Shown here piece by piece: positions 19,117-27,008 of a DNA stretch of 64,000 nt (its first letter is position 1; every line of letters begins with the position of its first letter). The notes under the pieces are model-generated. The model saw only the letters and a list, made by a program, of their open reading frames with translations, was not told the origin of the DNA and did not search any database. A program made the translations under genes and the position numbers. The DNA comes from Rhizobium sp. N324 (GTDB taxonomy: Bacteria; Pseudomonadota; Alphaproteobacteria; Rhizobiales; Rhizobiaceae), in assembly GCF_001664485.1 (NCBI RefSeq), contig NZ_CP013632.1:343834-407833 (forward strand), given 5' to 3'.

Positions 19117-19716
19117 ATGAAATCAGCACTCAAGAGCGGACTGCTTGCCTTGGCTGCCGCCGCGCTTCCAGCCGTCGCCTATGCGCATACCGGTGTTGGC
19201 CAGACCTCCGGCTTTGTGCACGGCTTCAGTCATCCCGTTTCCGGCCTCGATCATATCCTCGCCATGGTGATGGTCGGCGTTTTCGCATTTCAGCTCGGCG
19301 GCCGCGCCACCTGGCTGGTGCCGACGACCTTCGTTCTGGTGATGGCGCTCGGCGGTGCTCTCGGTGTTGCCGGCGTCAATGTTCCTTTCGTTGAAACCGG
19401 CATTGCGCTTTCCGTCGTCGTCCTCGGCGCGATCGTTGCGCTCAACGTCAAAGCCCCGACCGCCCTTGCGATGGGTGTCGTCGGCCTTTTCGCGATCTTT
19501 CACGGGCATGCCCACGGGGCGGAGATGCCGGAGGATGCCGGCGGTGCCGCTTATGCTGCCGGTTTCATGATCGCGACCGCGTTTCTCCATGCAGCCGGCC
19601 TCGGTCTCGGCTATATCATCGGCCGTGCCGGCGAACGTCAGGGCGCTTTCGTGACGCGCGCGGCCGGCAGTGTTGCCGCCATAGCAGGTGTCGGCATCCT
19701 GGCCGGCGTGATCTAA
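19117..19716 (+). CDS. hupE: HupE/UreJ family metal permease
   Basis: Integral membrane protein, 199 residues, of the HupE/UreJ family of nickel (or cobalt) permeases associated with hydrogenase or urease. It has a cleavable signal (cleavage after AVAYA), then HPVSGLDHILAM, the conserved HPxSGxDH metal motif, a second histidine-rich motif FHGHAHGAEMPED, and about six membrane segments. GAGGAAAT precedes the ATG. No hydrogenase genes are visible here; a general nickel or cobalt uptake role is the safer reading. A terminator follows at 19778. Confidence 0.9.
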   Translation: MKSALKSGLLALAAAALPAVAYAHTGVGQTSGFVHGFSHPVSGLDHILAMVMVGVFAFQLGGRATWLVPTTFVLVMALGGALGVAGVNVPFVETGIALSVVVLGAIVALNVKAPTALAMGVVGLFAIFHGHAHGAEMPEDAGGAAYAAGFMIATAFLHAAGLGLGYIIGRAGERQGAFVTRAAGSVAAIAGVGILAGVI

Positions 19717-19777
19717 CCGCCTTCCGGCGCCGCCCCGCCAGCGGCGGCGGTCGCATCCATCATCGCAGTTCAATTGG

Positions 19778-19809
19778 AACGCCCGGTAACGCATTGCCGG
19801 GCGTTTTCG
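19778..19809 (+). terminator. Intrinsic terminator after hupE
   Basis: AACGCCCGG and CCGGGCGTT form a perfect 9-bp stem with a 10-base loop, followed by TTTTC. It separates hupE from the cyd operon promoter. Confidence 0.8.
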
Positions 19810-19835
19810 CGTCACTGCCGCAAAATGCGCTGGAA

Positions 19836-19849
19836 TTGATCCAGATCAA
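19836..19849 (+). promoter_or_regulatory. FNR/FixK-type anaerobox and promoter of the cyd operon
   Basis: TTGATCCAGATCAA is a perfect TTGAT-N4-ATCAA dyad, the consensus for FNR/FnrN/FixK. TATATC at 19872-19877 can serve as -10, predicting a start near 19884; the dyad is then centred at -41.5, the classic class II activation geometry. Oxygen limitation should therefore induce the bd oxidase operon downstream. Activator genes are not in this window. Confidence 0.75.
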
Positions 19850-19961
19850 ATCCAGCGATGTTGCGTCGGGTTATATCTGAAGCACGATCGACGAACGGAC
19901 ATCCAAATTGACGCAGGGCCGCCTTGCCGATTGTCGGCGAGGTGTAGCAGTGAGTATAGTA

Positions 19962-19981
19962 ATTTCAGAAATTTCTGAAAT
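19962..19981. promoter_or_regulatory. Perfect 20-bp palindrome at a proximal promoter, candidate GbsR-type operator
   Basis: ATTTCAGAAATTTCTGAAAT is a perfect palindrome 22 bases before the start of the MarR/GbsR-type gene. It overlaps the predicted start of a second promoter with TTGTCG at 19931-19936 and TATAGT at 19955-19960 (18-base spacer). The position suits repression, probably autoregulation by the adjacent regulator. Confidence 0.6.
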
Positions 19982-20003
19982 CACAGACGCAAGGGAAACA
20001 ACG

Positions 20004-20582
20004 ATGAACCTTCCGCCTCTCGTCCAGTCCTTCGTTCTCCACTTCGGCGAAATGGGCTCCCGCTGGGGAATAAACCGCACGGTCGGCCAGATCTATGCCC
20101 TGCTATTCGTCTCGCCGTCGCCGCTTTGCGCCGAGGAGATCGCCGAGTCCCTCAACATCTCGCGCTCCAATGTTTCGATGAGCCTGCGGGAATTGCAGGC
20201 CTGGAATCTCGTCCTTCTCAAACACAAGCCGGACGATCGCCGCGATTTCTTCACCACCCCTGATGATGTCTGGCTGATCTTGAGGACGCTTGCCGAGGAA
20301 CGGAAGAAGCGCGAAGTCGATCCGACGCTGTCGGTTCTGCGCGAAATCCTGATGCAGCGTCCCGCCAGCGAGGCCGAACGCCATGCGCAGCAGCGCATGA
20401 GCGAAATGCACACGCTGATCGAGCAACTGACACATTGGTATGAAGACGTAAAACAACTTGAAACCGAAAGGCTCGCAACGCTACTCTCGCTGGGCGCGAA
20501 AGTGACAAAGCTTCTGGAGGCCAAGGACCGGGTCGTTTCGCTCGGCCGCAGCCGCCGGCCGAATCCAGCGAACAAGAGTTAG
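20004..20582 (+). CDS. GbsR/MarR-type transcriptional regulator preceding cydDCABX
   Basis: A 192-residue regulator of the GbsR branch of the MarR superfamily. The winged helix is at about residues 25-95 (VGQIYALLFVSPSPLCAEEIAESLNI, then SRSNVSMSLRELQAWNLV, wing HKPDDRRDFF). A helical dimerisation region follows. The ATG at 20004 with AAGGGA upstream fits the family N-terminus; a longer frame would run through the palindrome. It lies four bases before cydD, so it is co-transcribed with the oxidase genes and probably binds the palindrome at 19962. Confidence 0.88.
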   Translation: MNLPPLVQSFVLHFGEMGSRWGINRTVGQIYALLFVSPSPLCAEEIAESLNISRSNVSMSLRELQAWNLVLLKHKPDDRRDFFTTPDDVWLILRTLAEERKKREVDPTLSVLREILMQRPASEAERHAQQRMSEMHTLIEQLTHWYEDVKQLETERLATLLSLGAKVTKLLEAKDRVVSLGRSRRPNPANKS

Positions 20583-20586
20583 CGCC

Positions 20587-22326
20587 ATGGGCACTGCTTT
20601 CTTCGACGCGACAGACAGACCAGAGACGCGACCGCCGGATGGCGATGCCGTTTTGCCCCGCGGTGACGCGGCGAATGCCGGGCTGCGCAGGGCGGCGATG
20701 CTGCAGTCGCTGGCCGCCGCCATCTGGATCCCGCAGGCCGGTTTGCTCGCCCTCTCAGTCGGCCGCATTGCCGATGGCGGTGGATTGCACGACGTTCTTT
20801 GGCCAGCTCTCGGTATCCTCGCCCTCGGATTGGCAAGAAGCGGTCTCGACGCGGCCGGCGGCCGCCTCGCCTTTCGTGCCGCGCGCGCCGAACTCAGCCG
20901 CAGGCGGCAGGTCGCGGCGGCCGCCCTTTCCCTGTCGTCGCCGATCGATCGTGGCCGGCCGGCCTCCGGCAAAGCCGCGAGCGTCATCGGCGAGCAGGCC
21001 GAACTCATCGTGCCCTATCTCGCCCGCTTCCAGCCGGCGCGGGTGAAGGCGAGCCTTGTGCCGCTGATCATTCTTGCCGTCATCCTTCCGGTTTCGTGGG
21101 TCGCCGCGCTGGTGCTGCTGTTTGCCGCGCCGCTGATCCCGATCTTCATGGCGTTGATCGGCTGGCGCGCCCAGGCGGCCAGCGAAAAACAGCTTGTTGC
21201 CACCGGCGGCCTCAACGGCTTCCTGCTCGATCGGCTGCGCGGACTGGCGACGATCCGCGCGCTCGACGCGGTGGAGGCCACCGCGCTCAGGCTTCGACGC
21301 GAGGCCGAATCGCTGCGTGCGCGCACCATGGCGGTGCTGAAGATCGCCTTTCTCTCCTCGGCCGTGCTCGAACTTTTCGCCGCGCTCGGCGTGGCGATGA
21401 TCGCCGTCTATGTCGGTTTCAGCCTGCTCGGCGAGATCCGCTTCGGCACCTGGGCAGGCCGGCTCGACCTGACCGAGGGGCTGTTCATCCTGCTGCTGGC
21501 GCCGGCCTTCTTCGAGCCATTGCGCGAGCTATCGGCCGTCTGGCACGATCGCGCGGCCGGCGAAGCGGCGATGAAAGCGCTGGATGCTCTGGCTGGAGGC
21601 GGCGGCCTGTCCATTCGAGGAACGGCCGAAATCGCGCCAGCGGTCCTTGCCGCCGCCGAAGCGCCGGCCATCCGCCTTGAAAATCTCGCCTTCCGCTACG
21701 GCGCCGACGAACCGTTGATCCACGACGGTTTCAACCTCGATATCGCTGCCGGGGAACATCTGGCGCTTCTTGGCGTCAGCGGTTCCGGCAAATCGACGCT
21801 TCTGTCGCTGATGGCGGGGCTGGCGCCCTCTACCGGCGGCCGTATCGTCATTGGCGGCGTCGAGCTCGCGGATGAGACTGCCGTCAGCCTGCGGGACGGC
21901 ATGGCGTGGATCGGTCAGAAGCCGCATATTTTTGTCGGCACCATAACGGGGAATACCGCGCTCGGCAGACCCGGCGTGCTGCGCGGCGATGTGGCCGACG
22001 CTCTGGATGCCGCGAGACTGGGAAAGGTGGCTGAGGCCTATGGCGGCCGGTCCCTCGGCGAAGGCGGTATCGGGCTTTCCGGCGGCGAGGCGTTGCGGCT
22101 GGCAATCGCGCGGGCGGCCTGCAATCCGCGTCTGAGGATCATCCTCGCCGACGAGCCGACCGCGCATCTCGATGCCGCCACTGCCGCCGAAGTGACCGAG
22201 AGCCTGCTTTCGCTTGCGAGGGCGCGCACGTTGATCGTTGCCACCCACGATCCGCTTCTGGCCGCGCGCATGCATCGCAGCATCCGCATCGACGCCGATA
22301 TCATGATCCGGGAGGCCGCCGAATGA
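20587..22326 (+). CDS. cydD: CydD, cysteine/glutathione ABC exporter subunit
   Basis: Half of the heterodimeric CydDC exporter, which moves cysteine and glutathione to the periplasm and is needed to assemble cytochrome bd. 579 residues: N-terminal six-segment exporter domain (to about 330) and a C-terminal nucleotide-binding domain with Walker A GVSGSGKST, signature LSGGEALRLAIARA and Walker B IILADEPTAHLD. Its stop overlaps the cydC start (ATGA). The order cydDC before cydAB is a common proteobacterial arrangement. Confidence 0.94.
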   Translation: MGTAFFDATDRPETRPPDGDAVLPRGDAANAGLRRAAMLQSLAAAIWIPQAGLLALSVGRIADGGGLHDVLWPALGILALGLARSGLDAAGGRLAFRAARAELSRRRQVAAAALSLSSPIDRGRPASGKAASVIGEQAELIVPYLARFQPARVKASLVPLIILAVILPVSWVAALVLLFAAPLIPIFMALIGWRAQAASEKQLVATGGLNGFLLDRLRGLATIRALDAVEATALRLRREAESLRARTMAVLKIAFLSSAVLELFAALGVAMIAVYVGFSLLGEIRFGTWAGRLDLTEGLFILLLAPAFFEPLRELSAVWHDRAAGEAAMKALDALAGGGGLSIRGTAEIAPAVLAAAEAPAIRLENLAFRYGADEPLIHDGFNLDIAAGEHLALLGVSGSGKSTLLSLMAGLAPSTGGRIVIGGVELADETAVSLRDGMAWIGQKPHIFVGTITGNTALGRPGVLRGDVADALDAARLGKVAEAYGGRSLGEGGIGLSGGEALRLAIARAACNPRLRIILADEPTAHLDAATAAEVTESLLSLARARTLIVATHDPLLAARMHRSIRIDADIMIREAAE

Positions 22327-24014
22327 GCACGTTCGCTGCAGACCTCAAGCCGATCCTGCGTCTGTTTTTTGCGGAGCGCCGGCGCGCGCTGCTGCTCGGC
22401 GCCGCACTTTCGGCGGCCACAGTTACGGCGGGCATCGCCCTGCTCGGCCTGTCCGGCTGGTTCATCACCGCCACCGCGCTTGCCGGCCTATCGGCCTCCG
22501 TTGCCATCACCTTCGACGTCTTTGCGCCTTCGGCGGGCATCCGTCTGCTTGCCATCGTCCGGACAGTGGCACGCTACGGGGAAAGGCTTGCGACCCATGA
22601 TGCGACGCTCGGCGTTCTCGCGGCTCTTCGCGAAAGACTGTTTCGCGGCTTCGCCGAACCGGGCGCGGCGCGCATGCTCCTGCATCGTCCGGCACGGCTG
22701 CTCTTCCGGCTGACGGCCGACATCGATGCGCTCGACTCCCTCTATCTCCGGATCCTCGTGCCGGCCGCGGTAGCGATCGGCGCCACCTTTGCGGCAAGCC
22801 TCGTGCTGGGGCTCATCCATCCCCTGTTCGGCCTGTTCTCCGGTCTCTTTCTCATTGGTGCCGGTCTCGGCCTGCCCTTGATCGCCGCCCGGGCGGCGCG
22901 CAAATATGCCCGCCGGCGCGCCCATGGCATCGAGGCGCTGCGGTCGCGGACGATCGATCTCGTCGCCGGCCAGACCGACCTGCTGATGGCCGGCCGGCTT
23001 GCGGCGCAAAGGCAGGCCATCGCTGTGGCAGACCATTACACCGGCGGCGCCGACGATCGGTTGAACCGCGTCGAGACCGGCCTGACCTTCGGCTTCGGCC
23101 TGGTCTCCACCCTGCTGTTGACGGCATCGCTGCTTGCCGTCGCCGCTCTTGCGGAGACGAAGGCGATTACCGCTCCCGTCGCAGCCCTCGGCCTGCTGGT
23201 CGCCTTCGCGGCGACCGAACCCTTCGCGGCACTGCGCCGCGGCGCACTGGAACTGGGGCGGACGCTGCTTGCGGCAAAGCGGGTCGCGCCGCGGCTTGCC
23301 GTCGCGCGGGCATCCGAACCCTTGGCGGCGGCGCTGCCGGGATATGCTTTTTCGCTGAAGGATGTATCCGCCTTCCATGAAAATTCCGCCGTGCCGGCAC
23401 TCCAAGGCATCGACCTGACGCTCCGGTCAGGCCAGCGGCTGGCCGTGGTCGGCGGCAGCGGCGCCGGCAAGTCGAGCCTGCTTGCCCTGCTTTCCGGCGA
23501 ACTGCCGGCGAGCGCGGGGCGTGTTGCGGCAACAAGGGCGACCTTGCTGACCCAGCGGACGGAACTCTTCGAGGACAGCCTGTGCGGCAATCTCACCCTT
23601 GCCGAGCCGGATGCCAGCATAGCTCGTCTTCGCGAAGCGCTGGCTGCCACCGGTCTGCTTGCCGATGTCGAGGCCATGCCGCGAGGGATCGATACGCCGC
23701 TCGGCGAAGGCGGTCTCGGCCTTTCCGGCGGTCAGTCGCGGCGGCTGGCGCTTGCCCGGCTCTTCCTGTGCGACACGTCGCTCTGGCTGCTCGACGAGCC
23801 GACGGAGGGCCTCGACGGCGCCACCGCCCGCGACGTGCTCGGCCGCCTGTCGGCAATGGCAGACGGCCGCGCATTGGTCATCGCCACCCATATCCGCCGC
23901 GAGGCTGCCATCGCAGACCACATCGCCGTCATCGAAGGCGGCCGTATCACAGAAGTTTCGCGCCGCGGAGAGGCGGCGTTCGAAAAGGCACTCGACCGGC
24001 TTCGGCCGGATTGA
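22323..24014 (+). CDS. cydC: CydC, cysteine/glutathione ABC exporter subunit
   Basis: Partner of CydD, 563 residues, with an N-terminal membrane domain beginning LRLFFAERRRALLLGAAL and a C-terminal ATPase (Walker A GGSGAGKSS, signature LSGGQSRRLALARL, Walker B LWLLDEPTEGLD, switch ATHIRRE). Translationally coupled to cydD by a four-base overlap and followed by 77 non-coding bases before cydA. The switch region lacks the usual aspartate after histidine (THI), a mild departure often tolerated in heterodimeric exporters. Confidence 0.94.
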   Translation: MSTFAADLKPILRLFFAERRRALLLGAALSAATVTAGIALLGLSGWFITATALAGLSASVAITFDVFAPSAGIRLLAIVRTVARYGERLATHDATLGVLAALRERLFRGFAEPGAARMLLHRPARLLFRLTADIDALDSLYLRILVPAAVAIGATFAASLVLGLIHPLFGLFSGLFLIGAGLGLPLIAARAARKYARRRAHGIEALRSRTIDLVAGQTDLLMAGRLAAQRQAIAVADHYTGGADDRLNRVETGLTFGFGLVSTLLLTASLLAVAALAETKAITAPVAALGLLVAFAATEPFAALRRGALELGRTLLAAKRVAPRLAVARASEPLAAALPGYAFSLKDVSAFHENSAVPALQGIDLTLRSGQRLAVVGGSGAGKSSLLALLSGELPASAGRVAATRATLLTQRTELFEDSLCGNLTLAEPDASIARLREALAATGLLADVEAMPRGIDTPLGEGGLGLSGGQSRRLALARLFLCDTSLWLLDEPTEGLDGATARDVLGRLSAMADGRALVIATHIRREAAIADHIAVIEGGRITEVSRRGEAAFEKALDRLRPD

Positions 24015-24091
24015 GCGAAAGCCGCATGCCCTCAACCGCCACCCGGCGCTTGGGAATGCTCCGTACCCCGTGGGACCGTGGGAGAAAGACA

Positions 24092-25672
24092 ATGGAACTA
24101 GATATCGTTGCGCTATCGCGCTTTCAATTCGCGCTGACGGCGCTTTACCACTTCCTGTTCGTGCCGCTGACGCTCGGCCTGTCCGTGCTCCTGGCGATCA
24201 TGGAAACCGTCTACGTCATGACCGGCCGCCAGATCTGGCGGCAGATGACGAAATTCTGGGGGACGCTGTTCGGCATCAATTTCGTCATCGGCGTCGCCAC
24301 CGGCATCGTCATGGAATTCCAGTTCGGCATGAACTGGAGCTATTACAGCTATTACGTCGGCGACATTTTCGGCGCGCCGCTGGCGATCGAAGGCCTGATG
24401 GCCTTTTTCCTCGAAGCGACCTTCGTCGGTCTGTTCTTCTTCGGCTGGGACAAGCTGTCGAAGGTCGGCCATCTCGTCGCCACCTGGGCGGTGGCGCTCG
24501 GCTCGAATTTTTCCGCGCTCTGGATCCTCATCGCCAATGGCTGGATGCAGAACCCGGTGGGATCGGCGCTCAATCCGCAGACGATGCGCATGGAGATCAC
24601 AAGCTTCTACGACGTCGTCTTCAACCCGGTCGCCCAGGCGAAATTCGTCCATACGGTGTCGGCCGGTTATGTCTGCGCCTCGATCTTCGTGCTCGGCGTC
24701 TCGGCCTGGTATCTGCTGAAGGGCCGGCATATCGAGCTTGCCAAGCGCTCGATGACGGTCGCCGCCTCCTTCGGCCTCGCCTCGGCACTCTCGGTGGTCG
24801 TGCTCGGCGATGAGAGCGGTTATCTCGCGACCGAAAACCAGAAGATGAAGCTCGCCGCGATCGAAGGCATGTGGAAGACCGAGCCGGCGCCGGCCGCCTT
24901 CACCGCTTTCGGCTTCCCGGATCAGGAGGCGCGCGAGACGCATTTCGCCGTCCACATTCCCTGGGTCATGGGCCTGATCGGCACACGCTCGCTGACAACA
25001 GAGATTCCCGGCATCGACAAGCTCGAACAGCAGGCCGAGGTCCGCATCCGTGACGGCATCAAGGCTTACGACGCGCTGATGCAGATCCGCGCGGTCCCGG
25101 CGCAGGATCAGGTGGCGCAGGAGGTGCGCAGCTCCTTCGAGGATCTCGGCCATGATCTCGGCTACGCCCTTCTTCTGAAGCGGTATGTCGACGATCCGCG
25201 CCAGGCGACTGATGCGCAGATCGTGCAGGCCGCGCGCGATACGATCCCGCATGTGCCGACACTCTTCTGGTCCTTCCGCATCATGGTCGGCCTCGGCATC
25301 TTCTTCATCCTGCTGACATCAACCTTCTTCTGGCTGTCGGCCCGGCGCCATCTCGACAAGTACCCGCTGTTGCTGAGGATTGCGGTGCTGGCGATCCCCC
25401 TGCCCTTTGTCGCGATCGAGCTCGGCTGGGTCGTCGCCGAGTTCGGCCGCCAGCCCTGGGTGATCGAAGGCGTGCTGCCGACGGCGGCTGCCGTCTCCAG
25501 TCTCGGCGCGAGTACCGTGCTTTTGACGATCATCGGTTTTGCCGCGCTCTACACGGTGCTGATCGTCATCGAGATGAACCTGATGATCAAGGCGATCGCC
25601 CAAGGCCCGGAACCGGATGACGAGCCGGAAGCGGTGCTGATTTCCGAAACCCTCGTCCCAGCCGCAGAGTAA
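24092..25672 (+). CDS. cydA: Cytochrome bd ubiquinol oxidase subunit I
   Basis: Subunit I of the bd quinol oxidase, 526 residues, carrying hemes b558, b595 and d in the inner membrane. Start at 24092 (MELDIVALSRFQFALTALYH) with GGGAGAAAG before it; open frame upstream is a shadow of cydC. Diagnostic motifs: FHFL-like N-terminal helix, GRQPWVIEGVLPT and the quinol (Q) loop beginning KMKLAAIEGMW. The loop is long, as in E. coli CydA, rather than the short loop of cyanide-insensitive CioA. High-affinity oxidase suited to microaerobic conditions. Confidence 0.97.
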   Translation: MELDIVALSRFQFALTALYHFLFVPLTLGLSVLLAIMETVYVMTGRQIWRQMTKFWGTLFGINFVIGVATGIVMEFQFGMNWSYYSYYVGDIFGAPLAIEGLMAFFLEATFVGLFFFGWDKLSKVGHLVATWAVALGSNFSALWILIANGWMQNPVGSALNPQTMRMEITSFYDVVFNPVAQAKFVHTVSAGYVCASIFVLGVSAWYLLKGRHIELAKRSMTVAASFGLASALSVVVLGDESGYLATENQKMKLAAIEGMWKTEPAPAAFTAFGFPDQEARETHFAVHIPWVMGLIGTRSLTTEIPGIDKLEQQAEVRIRDGIKAYDALMQIRAVPAQDQVAQEVRSSFEDLGHDLGYALLLKRYVDDPRQATDAQIVQAARDTIPHVPTLFWSFRIMVGLGIFFILLTSTFFWLSARRHLDKYPLLLRIAVLAIPLPFVAIELGWVVAEFGRQPWVIEGVLPTAAAVSSLGASTVLLTIIGFAALYTVLIVIEMNLMIKAIAQGPEPDDEPEAVLISETLVPAAE

Positions 25673-25678
25673 CCTATC

Positions 25679-26833
25679 ATGATCCTTCACGAACTCATCG
25701 ATTATGAAACGCTGCGCCTCATCTGGTGGCTGCTGCTCGGCGTGTTGCTGATCGCCTTTGCGACGACAGGCGGCTTTGACCTCGGCGTCGGCACGCTTCT
25801 GCCCTTCGTCGCCAGGACCGATACGGAACGGCGCGTGGTGATCAACACCATCGGCGCCACCTGGGAAGGCAACCAGGTCTGGCTGATCCTCGGCGGCGGC
25901 GCCATCTTCGCCGCCTGGCCGCCGCTCTATGCGGTCTCCTTCTCGGGCTTCTATCTGGCGATGTTCGCGATCCTTTTCGCGCTCATCCTGCGCCCGGTCG
26001 GCTTCAAATACCGGTCGAAACGGGAAAGCGCCCGCTGGCGCAACGGCTGGGACTGGGCGCTCTTCATCGGCGGCTTCGTGCCGTCGCTGATCTTCGGCGT
26101 CGCCGTCGGCAACGTGCTGCAGGGCGTGCCCTTCCGTTTTGCCGACGATATGCGGATCTTCTACGAAGGCTCGTTCTTCGCCCTGCTCAATCCCTTTGCA
26201 CTGCTTTGCGGCCTGCTCTCCGTCGCCATGCTGACGATGCACGGTGCGGCCTGGCTGGTGCTGAAGGCGGGCGGGCCGGTTGCCGAGCGGGCCAGAAGCT
26301 ATGGCAGCATCGCCGCCCTTGTTACCATCGTGCTGTTTGCCCTCGGCGGCCTCTTCCTGTGGGTCGGTGTCGGCGGCTACCGCATCACCAGCGATATCAG
26401 CCCGATCGGGCCTTCCAATCCCCTGCTGAAAACGGTGGTGATCGAAAAGAGCGTATGGCTGGCCAATTACACCGCCCATTCCTGGATGATCGCCGCACCC
26501 GTTCTCGGCTTTGCCGGCGCCGCACTGGCTTTCATTGCGATGCGGGCAAGGCGCGAGGTGATGACACTGCTCTTCAGCACGGTCGCGATCCTCGGCATCA
26601 TCTCGACGGTCGGTCTCTCGATGTTCCCGTTCATCCTGCCCTCCTCGCTCGATCCGCGATCGAGCCTGACGGTCTGGGATGCATCCTCCAGCCATATGAC
26701 GCTGTTCATCATGCTGGTGGTGTCGGCAATCTTCCTGCCGATCATCTTCGCCTACACCGCCTGGGTCTACAAGGTTCTGTGGGGCAAGGTCGACGAGAAA
26801 TCCGTCACCGACAAGAACAGCCACGCTTACTGA
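25679..26833 (+). CDS. cydB: Cytochrome bd ubiquinol oxidase subunit II
   Basis: Subunit II (384 residues), a membrane protein structurally pseudo-symmetric to CydA. The conserved GGFDLGVG motif near residue 30 and NTIGATWEGNQVWLILGGGAIFAAWP identify it. It begins six bases after the cydA stop and is followed after 13 bases by cydX. About eight or nine hydrophobic segments are visible. Confidence 0.97.
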   Translation: MILHELIDYETLRLIWWLLLGVLLIAFATTGGFDLGVGTLLPFVARTDTERRVVINTIGATWEGNQVWLILGGGAIFAAWPPLYAVSFSGFYLAMFAILFALILRPVGFKYRSKRESARWRNGWDWALFIGGFVPSLIFGVAVGNVLQGVPFRFADDMRIFYEGSFFALLNPFALLCGLLSVAMLTMHGAAWLVLKAGGPVAERARSYGSIAALVTIVLFALGGLFLWVGVGGYRITSDISPIGPSNPLLKTVVIEKSVWLANYTAHSWMIAAPVLGFAGAALAFIAMRARREVMTLLFSTVAILGIISTVGLSMFPFILPSSLDPRSSLTVWDASSSHMTLFIMLVVSAIFLPIIFAYTAWVYKVLWGKVDEKSVTDKNSHAY

Positions 26834-26846
26834 GGGAGATGAAACG

Positions 26847-26969
26847 ATGTGGTATTTCGCATGGATCCTCGGCCTGCCGCTGGCCGCCGCCTTCGCTGTT
26901 CTCAACGCCATGTGGTACGAGCTGATGGACGACGCAGCCCGAAAGAAGGCGTCCGAAGGGCTGAAGTAA
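26847..26969 (+). CDS. cydX: CydX, small bd oxidase subunit
   Basis: A 40-residue single-span membrane protein, MWYFAWILGLPLAAAFAVLN at the N-terminus, the CydX/YbgT signature, followed by a short charged tail. The ATG is preceded by GAGGGAG at 26832-26838. CydX binds CydA and stabilises heme d in other bacteria. It is the last gene of the operon and is directly followed by a terminator. Confidence 0.93.
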   Translation: MWYFAWILGLPLAAAFAVLNAMWYELMDDAARKKASEGLK

Positions 26970-26976
26970 ATCAAGA

Positions 26977-27006
26977 GGGGCGCGGTTCGAGCCCGCGCCC
27001 CCTTTC
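26977..27006 (+). terminator. Intrinsic terminator of the cyd operon
   Basis: GGGGCGCGG and CCGCGCCCC form a perfect 9-bp stem with a 7-base loop, followed by CTTTC. Eight bases after cydX; the convergent oxidoreductase gene ends at 27009. Confidence 0.75.
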
Positions 27007-27008
27007 TA

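Noticed and set aside
23582..24091. Long in-frame extension before cydA
   Set aside because: It lies inside cydC in another frame; the CydA N-terminus is conserved from 24092.
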